Shown in pieces: positions 41,887-51,075 of a stretch of DNA of 62,566 nucleotides. The notes below the pieces were generated by a model, which was not told where the DNA came from, ran no database searches, and worked only from the letters and a program-made list of their open reading frames with translations. The translations under genes and the position numbers were made by a program. Origin of the DNA: Metabacillus niabensis (GTDB lineage: Bacteria; Bacillota; Bacilli; Bacillales; Bacillaceae); contig NZ_JAIVLH010000025.1 in assembly GCF_020524345.1 (NCBI RefSeq), positions 1 to 62,566 on the forward strand, in the 5' to 3' direction. Each line of letters opens with the position of its first letter. Positions within the stretch are counted from its first letter, which is position 1.

Positions 41887-42821
41887 TCTTCACCAGCCGT
41901 TAGATCAAGATCAAATCCACGCGGGATATCTCTCCCGGTTGGAAAAGAGTGAGTTGTATTTCTTGTGTTCTGGTCCTGCTTTTTGCTTTTTTGATAATCC
42001 TCAATTTCTTCAACGGTCAATAACGATTCATTCTCCCAGTTTTTAAGAATGCCAACAACATAGTTTAGCTTGCGCTTGTTATTTGAGCAGGCGATTATTA
42101 AGGCTTTTAAAATAACGTCTTTTGGCTTTGAAAAGGTGGAATCGTCCAACCAAGCTAACAGCTGATGTTTAGCATTTATGTTTGATAATCCAAACCCATT
42201 ATTGTCCCAAAACTCAACAATCTCTTTCACATCATTTGGATTTTGATTATGCATTTGTCCTCGCGTATTAGGATTACTCTCTATATTTGTTTTAAGAGCT
42301 TTTTGTTGTTGTTTTTTTTCTTTTTCTTCTTCTTTTTTTTGCCTACGTATCGTTACATCTGGTGCAAACGTATCGTCCCTTGCCTCATAATGACCATTTC
42401 GGTCACCAAACTTTTCGTAAAGACTACGAATTTCAGGTCTTTTAATAGAATCCAAAACATATGAAATAAGCGTGGGATCTTCAACTTTTCTTAATTCTGA
42501 ATGAATACAATCCATGACAGGTTTACCACCTCGACTATGAATCCTATCTGCCCAATGTGTTATTACAACCTCTCTTGTTTCTGGATTGTAACGAATCAAA
42601 TTATGCTGCTGTTCTAAACTTTCCATTAACGATTCAACATGGTCTAACGAAAGCCCCATTTCCACTGCTATTTGTTTCTTTAAAATTCGATAGATTCCAA
42701 TTTGAGTTGTATGATAATTTGTCAGAAGATAAATATATAAATACCTTTCATATGCTGACAACTCCTCCCCCACAATCGGTGTCATCCAAAAATCAGTGTT
42801 AAACATTCGGTATCTCGCCAT
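41883..42821 (-). CDS. DnaD-domain replication initiation protein
   Basis: 312 residues. The N-terminal winged-helix part (YRMFNTDFWMTPIVGEELSA) is followed by a long Lys/Glu/Gln linker (KKEEEKEKKQQQK), then a C-terminal DnaD-type segment (IIACSNNKRKLNYVVGILKN and WENESL). Such proteins open the origin and load the helicase in phages and Gram-positive elements. ATG 42821 follows AAGGGTAG. Overlaps the helicase gene by 4 bp. No integrase, terminase or structural phage gene is in the window. Confidence 0.85.
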   Translation of the reverse strand: MARYRMFNTDFWMTPIVGEELSAYERYLYIYLLTNYHTTQIGIYRILKKQIAVEMGLSLDHVESLMESLEQQHNLIRYNPETREVVITHWADRIHSRGGKPVMDCIHSELRKVEDPTLISYVLDSIKRPEIRSLYEKFGDRNGHYEARDDTFAPDVTIRRQKKEEEKEKKQQQKALKTNIESNPNTRGQMHNQNPNDVKEIVEFWDNNGFGLSNINAKHQLLAWLDDSTFSKPKDVILKALIIACSNNKRKLNYVVGILKNWENESLLTVEEIEDYQKSKKQDQNTRNTTHSFPTGRDIPRGFDLDLTAGEE

Positions 42822-43229
42822 AGTTCATCACTACCCTTTCTTCTGATAAGTTATCTTTCACCCTCTATATATAAAAATTAGGAAGAAGAGTAGCGTAATT
42901 TTTAAAAAAATATATAATTTTTTTAAAAATAAAAACTTATACTAGTCTCGGCAAGTTATTTGAAGTAAGTGGTGTCGAACTTTGACAAATAGTAAATAAA
43001 TTTTGATAATCGAAAATAGATCAAAAAAAAAAAACAATAAAGCTTATTACTTATCTTTTTTATCGTCGAGCACTGTATGCGCTCCCTATTTGTATGCCAA
43101 TGAAAGAAAGAGAGGAATCCCTCCTTTTAACTGCTTTAATATGCAGGTAAACGATTCCAACAATATAAATGAAACCATTCATGAACGTAAACCGTATTAA
43201 GAATATACACAAACCGAAGGGAGAGCATC
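42822..43229. other. Intergenic, promoter at 42982-43010
   Basis: No solid gene. On the plus strand TTGACA (42982-42987), 17 nt and GATAAT (43005-43010) make a good sigma-A promoter for the membrane-protein gene at 43230. A 65-residue frame at 43003-43200 lacks supporting features. Confidence 0.55.
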
Positions 43230-44921
43230 ATGATCAATATTCTTATCTTTTCTCTTATTATTGGGCTAATTTCAGCCATTCTGATTATTCCTTTTACAAA
43301 GAAAAAGCCATCAAAAAAAGAAACCAAAACGGCTCAAAAACCGCTCAGTATAGGGGCTATTAGCGCACTACTCGCCTTCATTATGATCGGTACGTTTGCG
43401 TTTTATTACATTAGCAATTTAGATCGAAATATATCATCATTATGGATTTTTATGATTGTTGTTTCTGCATTGGGAGCAGCGATTGCTTCAGGAAAGGAAA
43501 AAATAATAAAGGGCGTTATTTTCTTAGGAAGTTTAGTATTTGGTCTATATCTTCTCTCAGCACCTTTCTTTAATGCAAATGAAAAATTCGAATATGCTGA
43601 TATGAAGGAGTCAGTTGAAATTAAAGCCTTTGATGAAACCAAAACACCAGCAAGTGTACCGCCGGAGTTTGCTAGAAATAAGATGAAAAAGGCATTTGGT
43701 CAAGTACCAAATACGAGTTATTATGAACTGGGACATCTACAAATTCAAAAAGTAAATGGCGAATTTGTATATATTGCACCTGTTGAATTTTCAGGATTTT
43801 TCAAATGGCTAAACGGTGATGAAATACCTGGATATTTCACGTTAAGTGCTACTGATTCATCTAAAAATCCTAAATTCATTAAATCTGAAATGACCTATAC
43901 ACCCTCCTCTTATTTTAATAAAAAAGTAGAGCGTCATATTCGAATGAACTATCCTAAACATATTTTTTATGGAGATGTTCAGTTAGAGATTGATGAAGAA
44001 GGAAAACCATATTACATCCGTACTTACGGCCAATTTGTTTCAGCACGTAATGGTTTCAAGGTGGAAGGAATTGTTATGGTTGATCCTAAAAACGGGGAGA
44101 CTCAAGACTATAAACTAGCTGACGTCCCTTCTTTCATTGATGGAGCTGTTTCCCCTGAAACGGTTAGCTTACAGAACAGCTACTATGGAAATTATATACA
44201 TGGATTTTGGAATAGTATGTTTGGCAAATCTGATGTAAAACTACCATCTGACGAAGGAACGGAAGCCAATGTTAGTCCAATTTTTGACGAAAATGGAGAC
44301 ATGTATTACTTTACCGATTTTACCAGCCCTAAAGAAGGCGTTGATTCTATGTTGGGATATTCACTCACTAACTCAAGAACGGGTAAAGCCACTTACTATA
44401 CTGGAAATCTTGAAGAATCATATATGGATTCCCAAGGAGCTCTGCAAATCATCGAAAAGAAATTCATCGAAAAAAAATGGCATGGCGAAATGCCTGTTTT
44501 ATATAATTTCTATGGAGAAGCCAGCTGGTTAACACCTGTTTTGGACTCGAACGGATTTTTACAAAATTACTTTATTGTTTCTGCTGCCAACCCGGAAATA
44601 TCTGTATATGCCGCTACACCTAACGAAGCATTAAAGAATTATAAAATCGCCTTGCAAAAAGGTGGAAGCAGTGTAGATGGAACATCTAATGCAGAAGAAA
44701 AAACTGTAACAGGAACAGTTGTTCGTGTTTACAAAGAAAAAACCGGTGATTTTACTGTTGTTTCATTCCTTTTAGACAATCGTAAAAATTTCGTCATCTC
44801 ATCTGAAAATCAACCGTTGGCCATATACCTGCAGGAAAACGATAAAGTCACGATAACCTTTCTCGAAACGGGTGAAAGTTTCTTGCCAGTGAAAAAAATG
44901 GTGATTGACGGGTTGGAATAA
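43230..44921 (+). CDS. Large membrane protein of unknown function
   Basis: 563 residues. Four membrane helices in the first 120 residues (for example IFSLIIGLISAILIIPF and IGAISALLAFIMIGTFAFYY). The rest is a large beta-rich region: HLQIQKVNGEFVYIAPVEFS, GDVQLEIDEEGKPYYIRTYG and PIFDENGDMYYFTDFTS look like repeated PepSY-like modules. The end (TVTGTVVRVYKEKTGDFTVV) resembles a small OB-like fold. Its domain family is not identified. ATG 43230 follows AAGGGAG. Confidence 0.75.
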   Translation: MINILIFSLIIGLISAILIIPFTKKKPSKKETKTAQKPLSIGAISALLAFIMIGTFAFYYISNLDRNISSLWIFMIVVSALGAAIASGKEKIIKGVIFLGSLVFGLYLLSAPFFNANEKFEYADMKESVEIKAFDETKTPASVPPEFARNKMKKAFGQVPNTSYYELGHLQIQKVNGEFVYIAPVEFSGFFKWLNGDEIPGYFTLSATDSSKNPKFIKSEMTYTPSSYFNKKVERHIRMNYPKHIFYGDVQLEIDEEGKPYYIRTYGQFVSARNGFKVEGIVMVDPKNGETQDYKLADVPSFIDGAVSPETVSLQNSYYGNYIHGFWNSMFGKSDVKLPSDEGTEANVSPIFDENGDMYYFTDFTSPKEGVDSMLGYSLTNSRTGKATYYTGNLEESYMDSQGALQIIEKKFIEKKWHGEMPVLYNFYGEASWLTPVLDSNGFLQNYFIVSAANPEISVYAATPNEALKNYKIALQKGGSSVDGTSNAEEKTVTGTVVRVYKEKTGDFTVVSFLLDNRKNFVISSENQPLAIYLQENDKVTITFLETGESFLPVKKMVIDGLE

Positions 44922-44960
44922 GGCCTTTAATAAAAACACCTAAAAACAATAGCCTATAAA

Positions 44961-44998
44961 AAAGAAACTCGCCAAATTAGGCGGGTTCTTTTTTTTTC
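44961..44998 (+). terminator. Terminator after large membrane protein gene
   Basis: AAGAAACTCGCC/GGCGGGTTCTT stem followed by a run of nine T's. Confidence 0.8.
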
Positions 44999-45079
44999 AC
45001 TTTCTCAACAAAAATTGTGATGAATTATATGAATAAAAATATCCCCAAACCACCTATTATAGAACGCAACACAATTGCT

Positions 45080-45427
45080 TTAGAAACGTTTATTATTTGC
45101 GTAAGCTCTTCCCATTGACGAAGGTGAAAACTTTATTTTATATATACCTCTGAGCTCTAACTTAACTTTTCCTGTTAAATAAGCACCTTGTCTGTTATGT
45201 TCTTCCTCTCTTTCAACACCATTTTCAATTAATTGATCTAAATCCCAATCAATCCATTCACCATACGTTTTTGCCCACTCGCTCAATTCTCTTTTTAACT
45301 CTATGGAGATTGGAATATCTTCTAAATTAAAATTACATCCGCATTGATTACACCAAATAGGGTCAGCTCCAACATCACCTTCGACCTTTAACTTATATGT
45401 TTCTTGTTGTTCACTAAAACACATCAT
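45080..45427 (-). CDS. Small zinc-ribbon-like protein
   Basis: 115 residues. One CxxCxC cluster (DPIWCNQCGCNFNLEDIP) may bind a metal. A helix follows (SIELKRELSEWAKTYGEWID) and a basic end with LELRGIYKIKFSPSSMGRAY. ATG 45427 follows GAGGAG. Function unknown; cytoplasmic. Confidence 0.7.
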   Translation of the reverse strand: MMCFSEQQETYKLKVEGDVGADPIWCNQCGCNFNLEDIPISIELKRELSEWAKTYGEWIDWDLDQLIENGVEREEEHNRQGAYLTGKVKLELRGIYKIKFSPSSMGRAYANNKRF

Positions 45428-45494
45428 TTTCGGCTCCTCTGTTAAAAACTTTTTTCTTTTTAGTATATATTCAAGTCAATTAGTTGCATATCCT

Positions 45495-45567
45495 TTCTCA
45501 ACAAACCCCCAACATACTTCAAAACAAAAGGCGAATACCCTTGTTCAGCATTCGCCTCAATTTCAAA
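45495..45567 (-). terminator. Terminator, divergent repeat A relative
   Basis: TCTCAACAAACCCCC at the left, then AAAAGGCGAATACCCTTGTT and CAGCATTCGCC. The stem AGGCGAAT/ATTCGCCT is followed by TTTTG on the minus strand. It resembles repeat A in layout and shares CCTTGTTCA. It lies about 130 bp past thrS and is probably its terminator. Confidence 0.5.
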
Positions 45568-45693
45568 CAACTACAAGAATAATTCTCTTTTTTAAGATTC
45601 AATCTTTTTAAAATAACATTTATTGTTAGTAAGACAATAGCTCCAAATCCATAAATGGATGAGTTGCACGAATCCCCTACTTTGTTTAGCTAT

Positions 45694-47616
45694 TTAAATA
45701 CTACGCTGTTTTACTTGTTGTACAACCTTTTGTTTAAATTCTACAAATAAAACACTTTCAGATTGTTGATTCCCATGCTTTCTTACATTTATAGCATTCT
45801 CTTCAACTTCCTTATCCCCAATTATGAGAGTATATGGAATTTTCTTCATTTGTGCTTCTCTAATCTTGTATCCTAGCTTCTCACTTCGCTCGTCTATATT
45901 TACTCTTATTCCTAATCGTTTAAGTTCTGATTGGATCATCAAACAATAATCCATATGGACGTTTGATACGGGAATAATTTGTACTTGCTTTGGTGAAAGC
46001 CATATTGGAAAAGCACCTGCAAAGTGTTCAATTAATATGCCAAAGAATCGATCAATCGAGCCAAAAATTGCACGATGAATAACAACTGGACGAACCTTTT
46101 CATTATTTTCATTTATATAAGTTAAATCAAATTTTTCTGGCATTTGAAAATCAAGTTGAATTGTTCCACATTGATGACTTCGTCTTAATGCATCTCTAAT
46201 ATGAAAATCAATTTTTGGTCCATAAAATGCTCCATCACCTTCATTTAACTGATAATTAACCTTTAATTTTTTAAGTACATTTTTTAATGAATTCTCGGAA
46301 ACTTCCCAAAGGTTATCTTCGCCTAATGAATCCACTGGACGTGTAGAAAGCTCAACGGAATATTCAAACCCAAAAGTACGATATACTTCGTCAATTAACA
46401 GAAACACTTGTTCAATTTCACTTTCAATTTGATCTTCACGTACAAAGATGTGTGCATCATCCTGACAGAAAGTACGAACTCTGAGTAAACCATTCAGCGC
46501 GCCACTGTATTCATGACGATGAACTTGACCAAACTCTGCCATTCGAATCGGTAAATCACGATAGGAGTAAAGATCATTTTTAAATATCAACATATGTCCA
46601 GGACAATTCATTGGTTTCAACGCAAATTTTGTATGATCGACATCAGAGAAATACATATTTTCGTGATAATGCTCCCAATGACCTGATTTCTCCCATAGTT
46701 GTTGATTCATCATAAATGGAGTGCGAACTTCATCATAATAGGCTTTGCTTTGAATCTCTCGCGAAAATTTTTCTAGTTCGTTTCTAATGATTTGGCCATT
46801 TGGTAAATAAAAAGGCATCCCTGGTGCTTCATCCGAAAACATAAATAATTCTAATTGCTTCCCTAGCTTACGATGATCTCGCTTTGCAGCTTCTTCTAAA
46901 AAGTGTAGATGCTGCTTTAAATCTTTTTTCTGTTTAAAAGCAACGCCATAGACACGTTGGAGAACTTCATTTTCACTATCACCACGCCAATAAGCACCTG
47001 AGACATGAGTTAATTTAAATGCCTTTATTAAGCCAGTAGAAGGTAGATGTGGTCCTCGACATAGATCTATAAATTCTCCTTGTTGATATAGTGAAATTTT
47101 CTCTTCTTTCGAACGAAGGTCCTTTAATATTTCTAATTTAAATGATTCGCCCTTTTCTTCAAATAACTTTTCAGCTTCGTCAAAAGAAACTTCTATTCGG
47201 TTGAATTCTAAATTCTCGCTTATGATGTTTTCCATCTCTTTTTCAATCGCAAGTAAATCATCAGTAGTCAAGCTGTGTCCTAGTTTTAGATCATAATAAA
47301 ATCCATTTTCAATGACTGGTCCTATTGCTAATTGCACATTACCATAAATTCTTTTAATCGCTTGTGCTAATATATGTGCAGACGAGTGACGAAAAATCGA
47401 TAATCCTTCATCTGAATCGATTGTTAGAACTGTTACTTCAGCATCCTTTTCTAATTTGTAAGTTAAATCAACAAGTTGTTCATCTACTTTTCCTGCAACT
47501 GCATTTCTTCCTAAAATTGAGCTGATCGATTCTGCAACATCTGAAATTGTACATCCTTTGTTATACTCCCTAACCTGACCGTCTGGAAATGTAAGTTTGA
47601 TTAATTGTTCTTTCAT
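45694..47616 (-). CDS. thrS: Threonyl-tRNA synthetase
   Basis: 640 residues from ATG 47616 (AAAAGGAG upstream); the apparent N-terminal extension is T-box leader. Domains in order: TGS (LTFPDGQVREYNKGCTISD), editing domain (SIFRHSSAHILAQAIKRIYG), class II core with motif 2 (GLLRVRTFCQDDAHIFV) and the zinc-binding type residues MNCPGHMLIF, then the anticodon-binding domain from about residue 535. It charges tRNA-Thr. The three tandem T-box leaders indicate induction by uncharged tRNA-Thr, as known for B. subtilis thrZ. Confidence 0.96.
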   Translation of the reverse strand: MKEQLIKLTFPDGQVREYNKGCTISDVAESISSILGRNAVAGKVDEQLVDLTYKLEKDAEVTVLTIDSDEGLSIFRHSSAHILAQAIKRIYGNVQLAIGPVIENGFYYDLKLGHSLTTDDLLAIEKEMENIISENLEFNRIEVSFDEAEKLFEEKGESFKLEILKDLRSKEEKISLYQQGEFIDLCRGPHLPSTGLIKAFKLTHVSGAYWRGDSENEVLQRVYGVAFKQKKDLKQHLHFLEEAAKRDHRKLGKQLELFMFSDEAPGMPFYLPNGQIIRNELEKFSREIQSKAYYDEVRTPFMMNQQLWEKSGHWEHYHENMYFSDVDHTKFALKPMNCPGHMLIFKNDLYSYRDLPIRMAEFGQVHRHEYSGALNGLLRVRTFCQDDAHIFVREDQIESEIEQVFLLIDEVYRTFGFEYSVELSTRPVDSLGEDNLWEVSENSLKNVLKKLKVNYQLNEGDGAFYGPKIDFHIRDALRRSHQCGTIQLDFQMPEKFDLTYINENNEKVRPVVIHRAIFGSIDRFFGILIEHFAGAFPIWLSPKQVQIIPVSNVHMDYCLMIQSELKRLGIRVNIDERSEKLGYKIREAQMKKIPYTLIIGDKEVEENAINVRKHGNQQSESVLFVEFKQKVVQQVKQRSI

Positions 47617-47649
47617 TGATAGAAACTCTCCTTTTATTTTAGTTATATA

Positions 47650-47880
47650 AAAAACACACCCATCCCTATATAAGGGACGAGTGTGTTTATTACCCGTGGT
47701 TCCACCCAATTTCCCATAAGCGAATAAGCTCATGGCTTTGGTGCTGTAACGCAGCATGTACGGTATTGGATACTTTAGTTCCCCAATACAGCTCTAAGGT
47801 GGTAAATTATTTTCCTAAGTTGGGAAGCTCTCACCTTTCCTTCCCTCTCTGAAAATCGTAAAAATAATTCTTGTCCTTTT
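47650..47880 (-). promoter_or_regulatory. T-box leader 3 (nearest thrS)
   Basis: The T-box sequence GGGTGGAACCACGGG lies at 47693-47707 (minus strand). The terminator stem ACACTCGTCCC with GGATGGGTGTG and T-run is at 47650-47690. The Stem I region at the distal end contains a candidate Thr specifier ACC in TTTACCACCTT. This is the third of three near-identical units with a 259-bp period. Confidence 0.9.
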
Positions 47881-47908
47881 CTTCGCAAATTTATCTAGTT
47901 TTAAATAT

Positions 47909-48139
47909 AAAAAAACACACTCATCCCTAAACAAGGGACGAGTGTGTTATACCCGTGGTTCCACCCAATTTCCCATAAGCGAATAAGCTCATGGCTTTGG
48001 TGCTGTAACGCAGCATGTACGGTATTGGATACTTTAGTTCCCCAATACAGCTCTAAGGTGGTAAATTATTTTCCTAAGTTGGGAAGCTCTCACCTTTCCT
48101 TCCCTCTCTGAAAACCGTAAAAATAATTCTTGTCCTTTT
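47909..48139 (-). promoter_or_regulatory. T-box leader 2
   Basis: The T-box begins at 47952 (plus-strand coordinate), exactly 259 bp from the next copy. It has a complete Stem I region, T-box and a terminator at 47909-47948. It differs from its neighbours at only a few positions. Confidence 0.9.
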
Positions 48140-48167
48140 TTTCGCAAATTTATCTAGTTTTAAATAT

Positions 48168-48398
48168 AAAAAAACACACTCATCCCTAAACAAGGGACGA
48201 GTGTGTTATACCCGTGGTTCCACCCAATTTCCCATAAGCGAATAAGCTCATGGCTTTGGTGCTGTAACGCAGCATGTACGGTATTGGATACTTTAGTTCC
48301 CCAATACAGCTCTAAGGTGGTAAATTATTTTCCTAAATTGGGAAGCTCTCACCTTTCCTTCCCTCTCTGAAAATCGTAAAAATAATTCTTGTCCTTTT
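48168..48398 (-). promoter_or_regulatory. T-box leader 1 (promoter-proximal)
   Basis: The T-box begins at 48211, again 259 bp from copy 2. The terminator stem is at 48168-48206. It is the first regulatory gate read by RNA polymerase. Confidence 0.9.
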
Positions 48399-48673
48399 CA
48401 GTGCATTTATAAAAATGAAATGATATGTCGTAATTTATTTTTTTAAAATTCTATAATATAATTTCAAAAAATGCAATATCAAATTTGGAATTTTTTATAA
48501 AAACCAATTTCTTAGTTTAGGTACATTTTTCTCAAAGTTAGTACAGGCAGATTTTGTTTTAATGCTCATTATAGACTCTACCGTAACTAAAGTTCTGCTC
48601 CAATCTGGCCCGATTAAAAAATAAGAACTAAAGCTATTCATCAAGTAAACCCAGTTATTTTAAATGCAATGTT
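48399..48673. other. Intergenic, thrS promoter region
   Basis: It must hold the thrS promoter on the minus strand; no strong consensus was settled by eye. The left part of repeat A is seen at 48597-48625. Confidence 0.45.
48597..48625 (-). repeat. Repeat family A, left-half copy 14
   Basis: GCTCCAATCTGGCCCGATT then AAAAAATAAGAAC. Only the left half is recognisable. It lies about 50 bp past the kinase-like gene stop (48674). Confidence 0.5.
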
Positions 48674-49549
48674 TCACAACCCTCGTTTTGAAGCTGTTTC
48701 CCAAGCAGATAGGAATTCTTCTATTGTTGAATATCTTTCCACTCTATCTAATTTAACTGCCTTAATTGCTACTTGATAAAGTTCCTGTCCAGCATCCCAC
48801 TTTGAAAATGAGCGGTCAAGTTCTCCGCCCAACAGTCCAAATGCGATTGCTCCCATATTAAATACGTTTGTTCTTTCGTCAATTTTAGCACCTAATTCAA
48901 ATTCTTCCGGGGACATAAATCTTGATGATCCCCACAGTCGCCCTATTGGATTGATAAATGGTTTTTTCTTGTATAAATCAATGTCACAAATCTTCGTGAT
49001 ATTATTTTTAAAGTCGTATAAAATACTTCCGTCGTAAAAATCAACTGCTACATAATCATTCCTTTCTACATGTAGATGGAATTCTACTATACCTTTAAAT
49101 GACTTTAAACGTTGTTCAATTGGTAATTGTTTAAACCGATAAAAAGGTGAATCATGGTGAGTGTATTTATGTGGTGGCGGGAATGACCAATGGGAGTGAA
49201 GACATTCACCTTCAAACCACTCAAAAACCAACACATAACCTTTATCCATCTCAAAATGATCAAGTAAATTTATCAAGTGTTTATGTTGCAAATTTTCATA
49301 CAGGGGAATTGAATTCTTTAATATCTCGATCGCATTTTCTGGTTGTCCCGTATATTCTTTTGTTTTTGCACCAGCAAACTTCACAAATTTTTTCACTCCA
49401 TCTTTTTCAATACCAAAACATATATTCCCTGAGTCTTGCTCATCAAAAACACTGAAAACTTCTCCCATATCTGTTAGCCATTCGAAGTTATGTTTTTCTC
49501 TTAATTGAAAGGATACTTTATCTAAATTGATAACCTGCATATCACCCAT
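48674..49549 (-). CDS. Protein-kinase-like protein, degenerate motifs
   Basis: 291 residues, the size of a kinase domain. A kinase fold is suggested by FVKFAGAKT (the lysine), LVFEWFEGECLHSHW (hinge), VAVDFYDGSILYDF where HRDxxxxN is expected, CDIDLYKKKP in place of DFG and RFMSPEEFELG. The usual HRD is altered to VDF, so activity is uncertain. It could be a Ser/Thr kinase-like protein or a small-molecule kinase. ATG 49549 follows GGAGGAG; ATG 49540 is an alternative. Confidence 0.65.
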   Translation of the reverse strand: MGDMQVINLDKVSFQLREKHNFEWLTDMGEVFSVFDEQDSGNICFGIEKDGVKKFVKFAGAKTKEYTGQPENAIEILKNSIPLYENLQHKHLINLLDHFEMDKGYVLVFEWFEGECLHSHWSFPPPHKYTHHDSPFYRFKQLPIEQRLKSFKGIVEFHLHVERNDYVAVDFYDGSILYDFKNNITKICDIDLYKKKPFINPIGRLWGSSRFMSPEEFELGAKIDERTNVFNMGAIAFGLLGGELDRSFSKWDAGQELYQVAIKAVKLDRVERYSTIEEFLSAWETASKRGL

Positions 49550-49801
49550 TTAACTCCTCCATTTTCTTATGAAGATTTTTTCTATTCATGTTAAAAGGTT
49601 TACCTTCTTTATGATCTGTTAGTGCATGAAGAAAAGCTGCCACAAACTCTCCACCCCTCTAATTCTTTATGCATATTTCGTTTCTTGATCAGAAATTACC
49701 TTGTTATTAAACCAGCCTGTACATTTTATAATCATAATCGATTAAAATTGAAATAGGATGTCAACTAGTCATTTTTCAGGCATTAGATAGGAGGATCATT
49801 T

Positions 49802-50335
49802 TTGGAATTTAAAACGGAAAGATTAACAATTAGACCTTTTAAAAGTAATGACTTACATGATGTATTTACTATTTACAACAATGATGACACATGTAGATAT
49901 CTTTTGCATGATAAGTGGTCACACGAAAATATGCATGAGGAGTTTAATAAAAAGTTAAAAAATAGAGAACTTACTAAAGAAACAACTTTAAGTTTGGCAG
50001 TAATCAACAACACGAAAGTAATTGGTGATTTATCTGTATGGTATACACCTATGAAAGATACGGTTGAAATTGGTTATAGCTTTTCTAATAATTCTTCAGG
50101 AAGGGGTTATGCTACAGAAGCCGTGAGTAGTTTAGTCAAGACGTTATTTGATACTTTTAATGTGCATCGTATACAAGCAAACCTTGATGCAAGAAATAAA
50201 GCTTCACAAAAATTATGTGAGCGTATAGGAATGAGAAAAGAAGCTCATTTTATTCAGGATTTTTGGAATAAGAATGAATGGACAGATAGCATTGTCTATG
50301 GGATGTTACGTTCAGATTTAGATTTACGGAACTAA
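49802..50335 (+). CDS. RimJ/RimL-type GNAT acetyltransferase
   Basis: 177 residues from TTG 49802 behind AGGAGG. Typical order: TERLTIRPFKSNDLHDVFTI, VEIGYSFSNNSSGRGYATEA (acetyl-CoA loop) and NVHRIQANLDARNKASQKLC, ERIGMRKEA. This group acetylates ribosomal protein N-termini or small substrates. Monocistronic with a strong terminator. Confidence 0.9.
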   Translation: MEFKTERLTIRPFKSNDLHDVFTIYNNDDTCRYLLHDKWSHENMHEEFNKKLKNRELTKETTLSLAVINNTKVIGDLSVWYTPMKDTVEIGYSFSNNSSGRGYATEAVSSLVKTLFDTFNVHRIQANLDARNKASQKLCERIGMRKEAHFIQDFWNKNEWTDSIVYGMLRSDLDLRN

Positions 50336-50396
50336 CGGAAGGTTTACACTTAGATATGTAAGGCTACATTATTAAATCTATGATACTCTAAAATAT

Positions 50397-50434
50397 TACT
50401 CACGGATTGGGAATCTTTTTATAATCCGTGAGTG
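50397..50434. terminator. Bidirectional terminator
   Basis: A long stem, ACTCACGGATT with AATCCGTGAGT, between convergent GNAT and VOC genes. Confidence 0.8.
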
Positions 50435-50444
50435 TTCCTTCACT

Positions 50445-50804
50445 TTATCTTTTATTTTTAAATTGAATTAGACCGAAACCAATTCCAACAGGGTCTACCA
50501 AATATGCGAGATAAAAGTCATCAAATTCCATTTTATCTCGTAAAATCATTGCCCCATTGTTTTTAGCTTTTGATAAAGCCTGATCAAGTGAGTCAACTTC
50601 AATTTGAATACGAGTTCCATGAGGAAAGTCATGTGGGCCTTTCCCGATGCCACCATCAATTCCTGACGTATCATTATTTCCTGTTGTAACAGCCCTATAT
50701 TCCCATATAGGCTCAGCAATTTCCCAACCAAAAACATTCGAATAAAATGCTGCAGCTTTCTCAGGTTCTTGGCTACTTAGTTCAAATCCAATTACTCTCG
50801 CCAT
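50445..50804 (-). CDS. VOC family (glyoxalase-like) protein
   Basis: 119 residues. VOC fold with the paired motifs VIGFELSSQEPEKAAAFYSN, VFGWEI and IQIEVDSLDQALSKAKNNGA, ILRDKMEF, ending YLVDPVGIGFGLIQF. Members are metal-dependent lyases, dioxygenases or binding proteins; activity is not predictable here. ATG 50804 with a modest GCAGGA site. Confidence 0.85.
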   Translation of the reverse strand: MARVIGFELSSQEPEKAAAFYSNVFGWEIAEPIWEYRAVTTGNNDTSGIDGGIGKGPHDFPHGTRIQIEVDSLDQALSKAKNNGAMILRDKMEFDDFYLAYLVDPVGIGFGLIQFKNKR

Positions 50805-51075
50805 TAAAATTCCTGCTTTCCCAAGATCGATTAAAAATCTTTATTTCTATAATTCAATTCCATTTATATCAGTTAAATCGAAGTGTCAATAAATATATCT
50901 AGTACTTGTTCATTCATAAAACATAATCTCCTTTTTCTATGGATTTTTTGAAATTCACTAAAACAAACTGAATTATTATTTCTATAAAATCCAATAAATC
51001 CCTTTATATTTTAGAATAAACATTCGACAAACGATGGTTTCTCATTTTCCTCATTGAAAGAGCAACACACCACAC

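Noticed and set aside
42300-42350. Long T-rich run resembling a terminator or polypyrimidine tract
   Set aside because: It is the complement of the Lys/Glu/Gln linker codons of the DnaD-type gene.
47617-47757. 47-residue N-terminal extension of threonyl-tRNA synthetase
   Set aside because: It is an in-frame translation of the T-box leader; ATG 47616 has the ribosome site and the family's usual start.
47650-48398. CRISPR-like tandem repeats
   Set aside because: The 259-bp period and content match T-box leaders; there are no short repeats with unique spacers and no cas genes.
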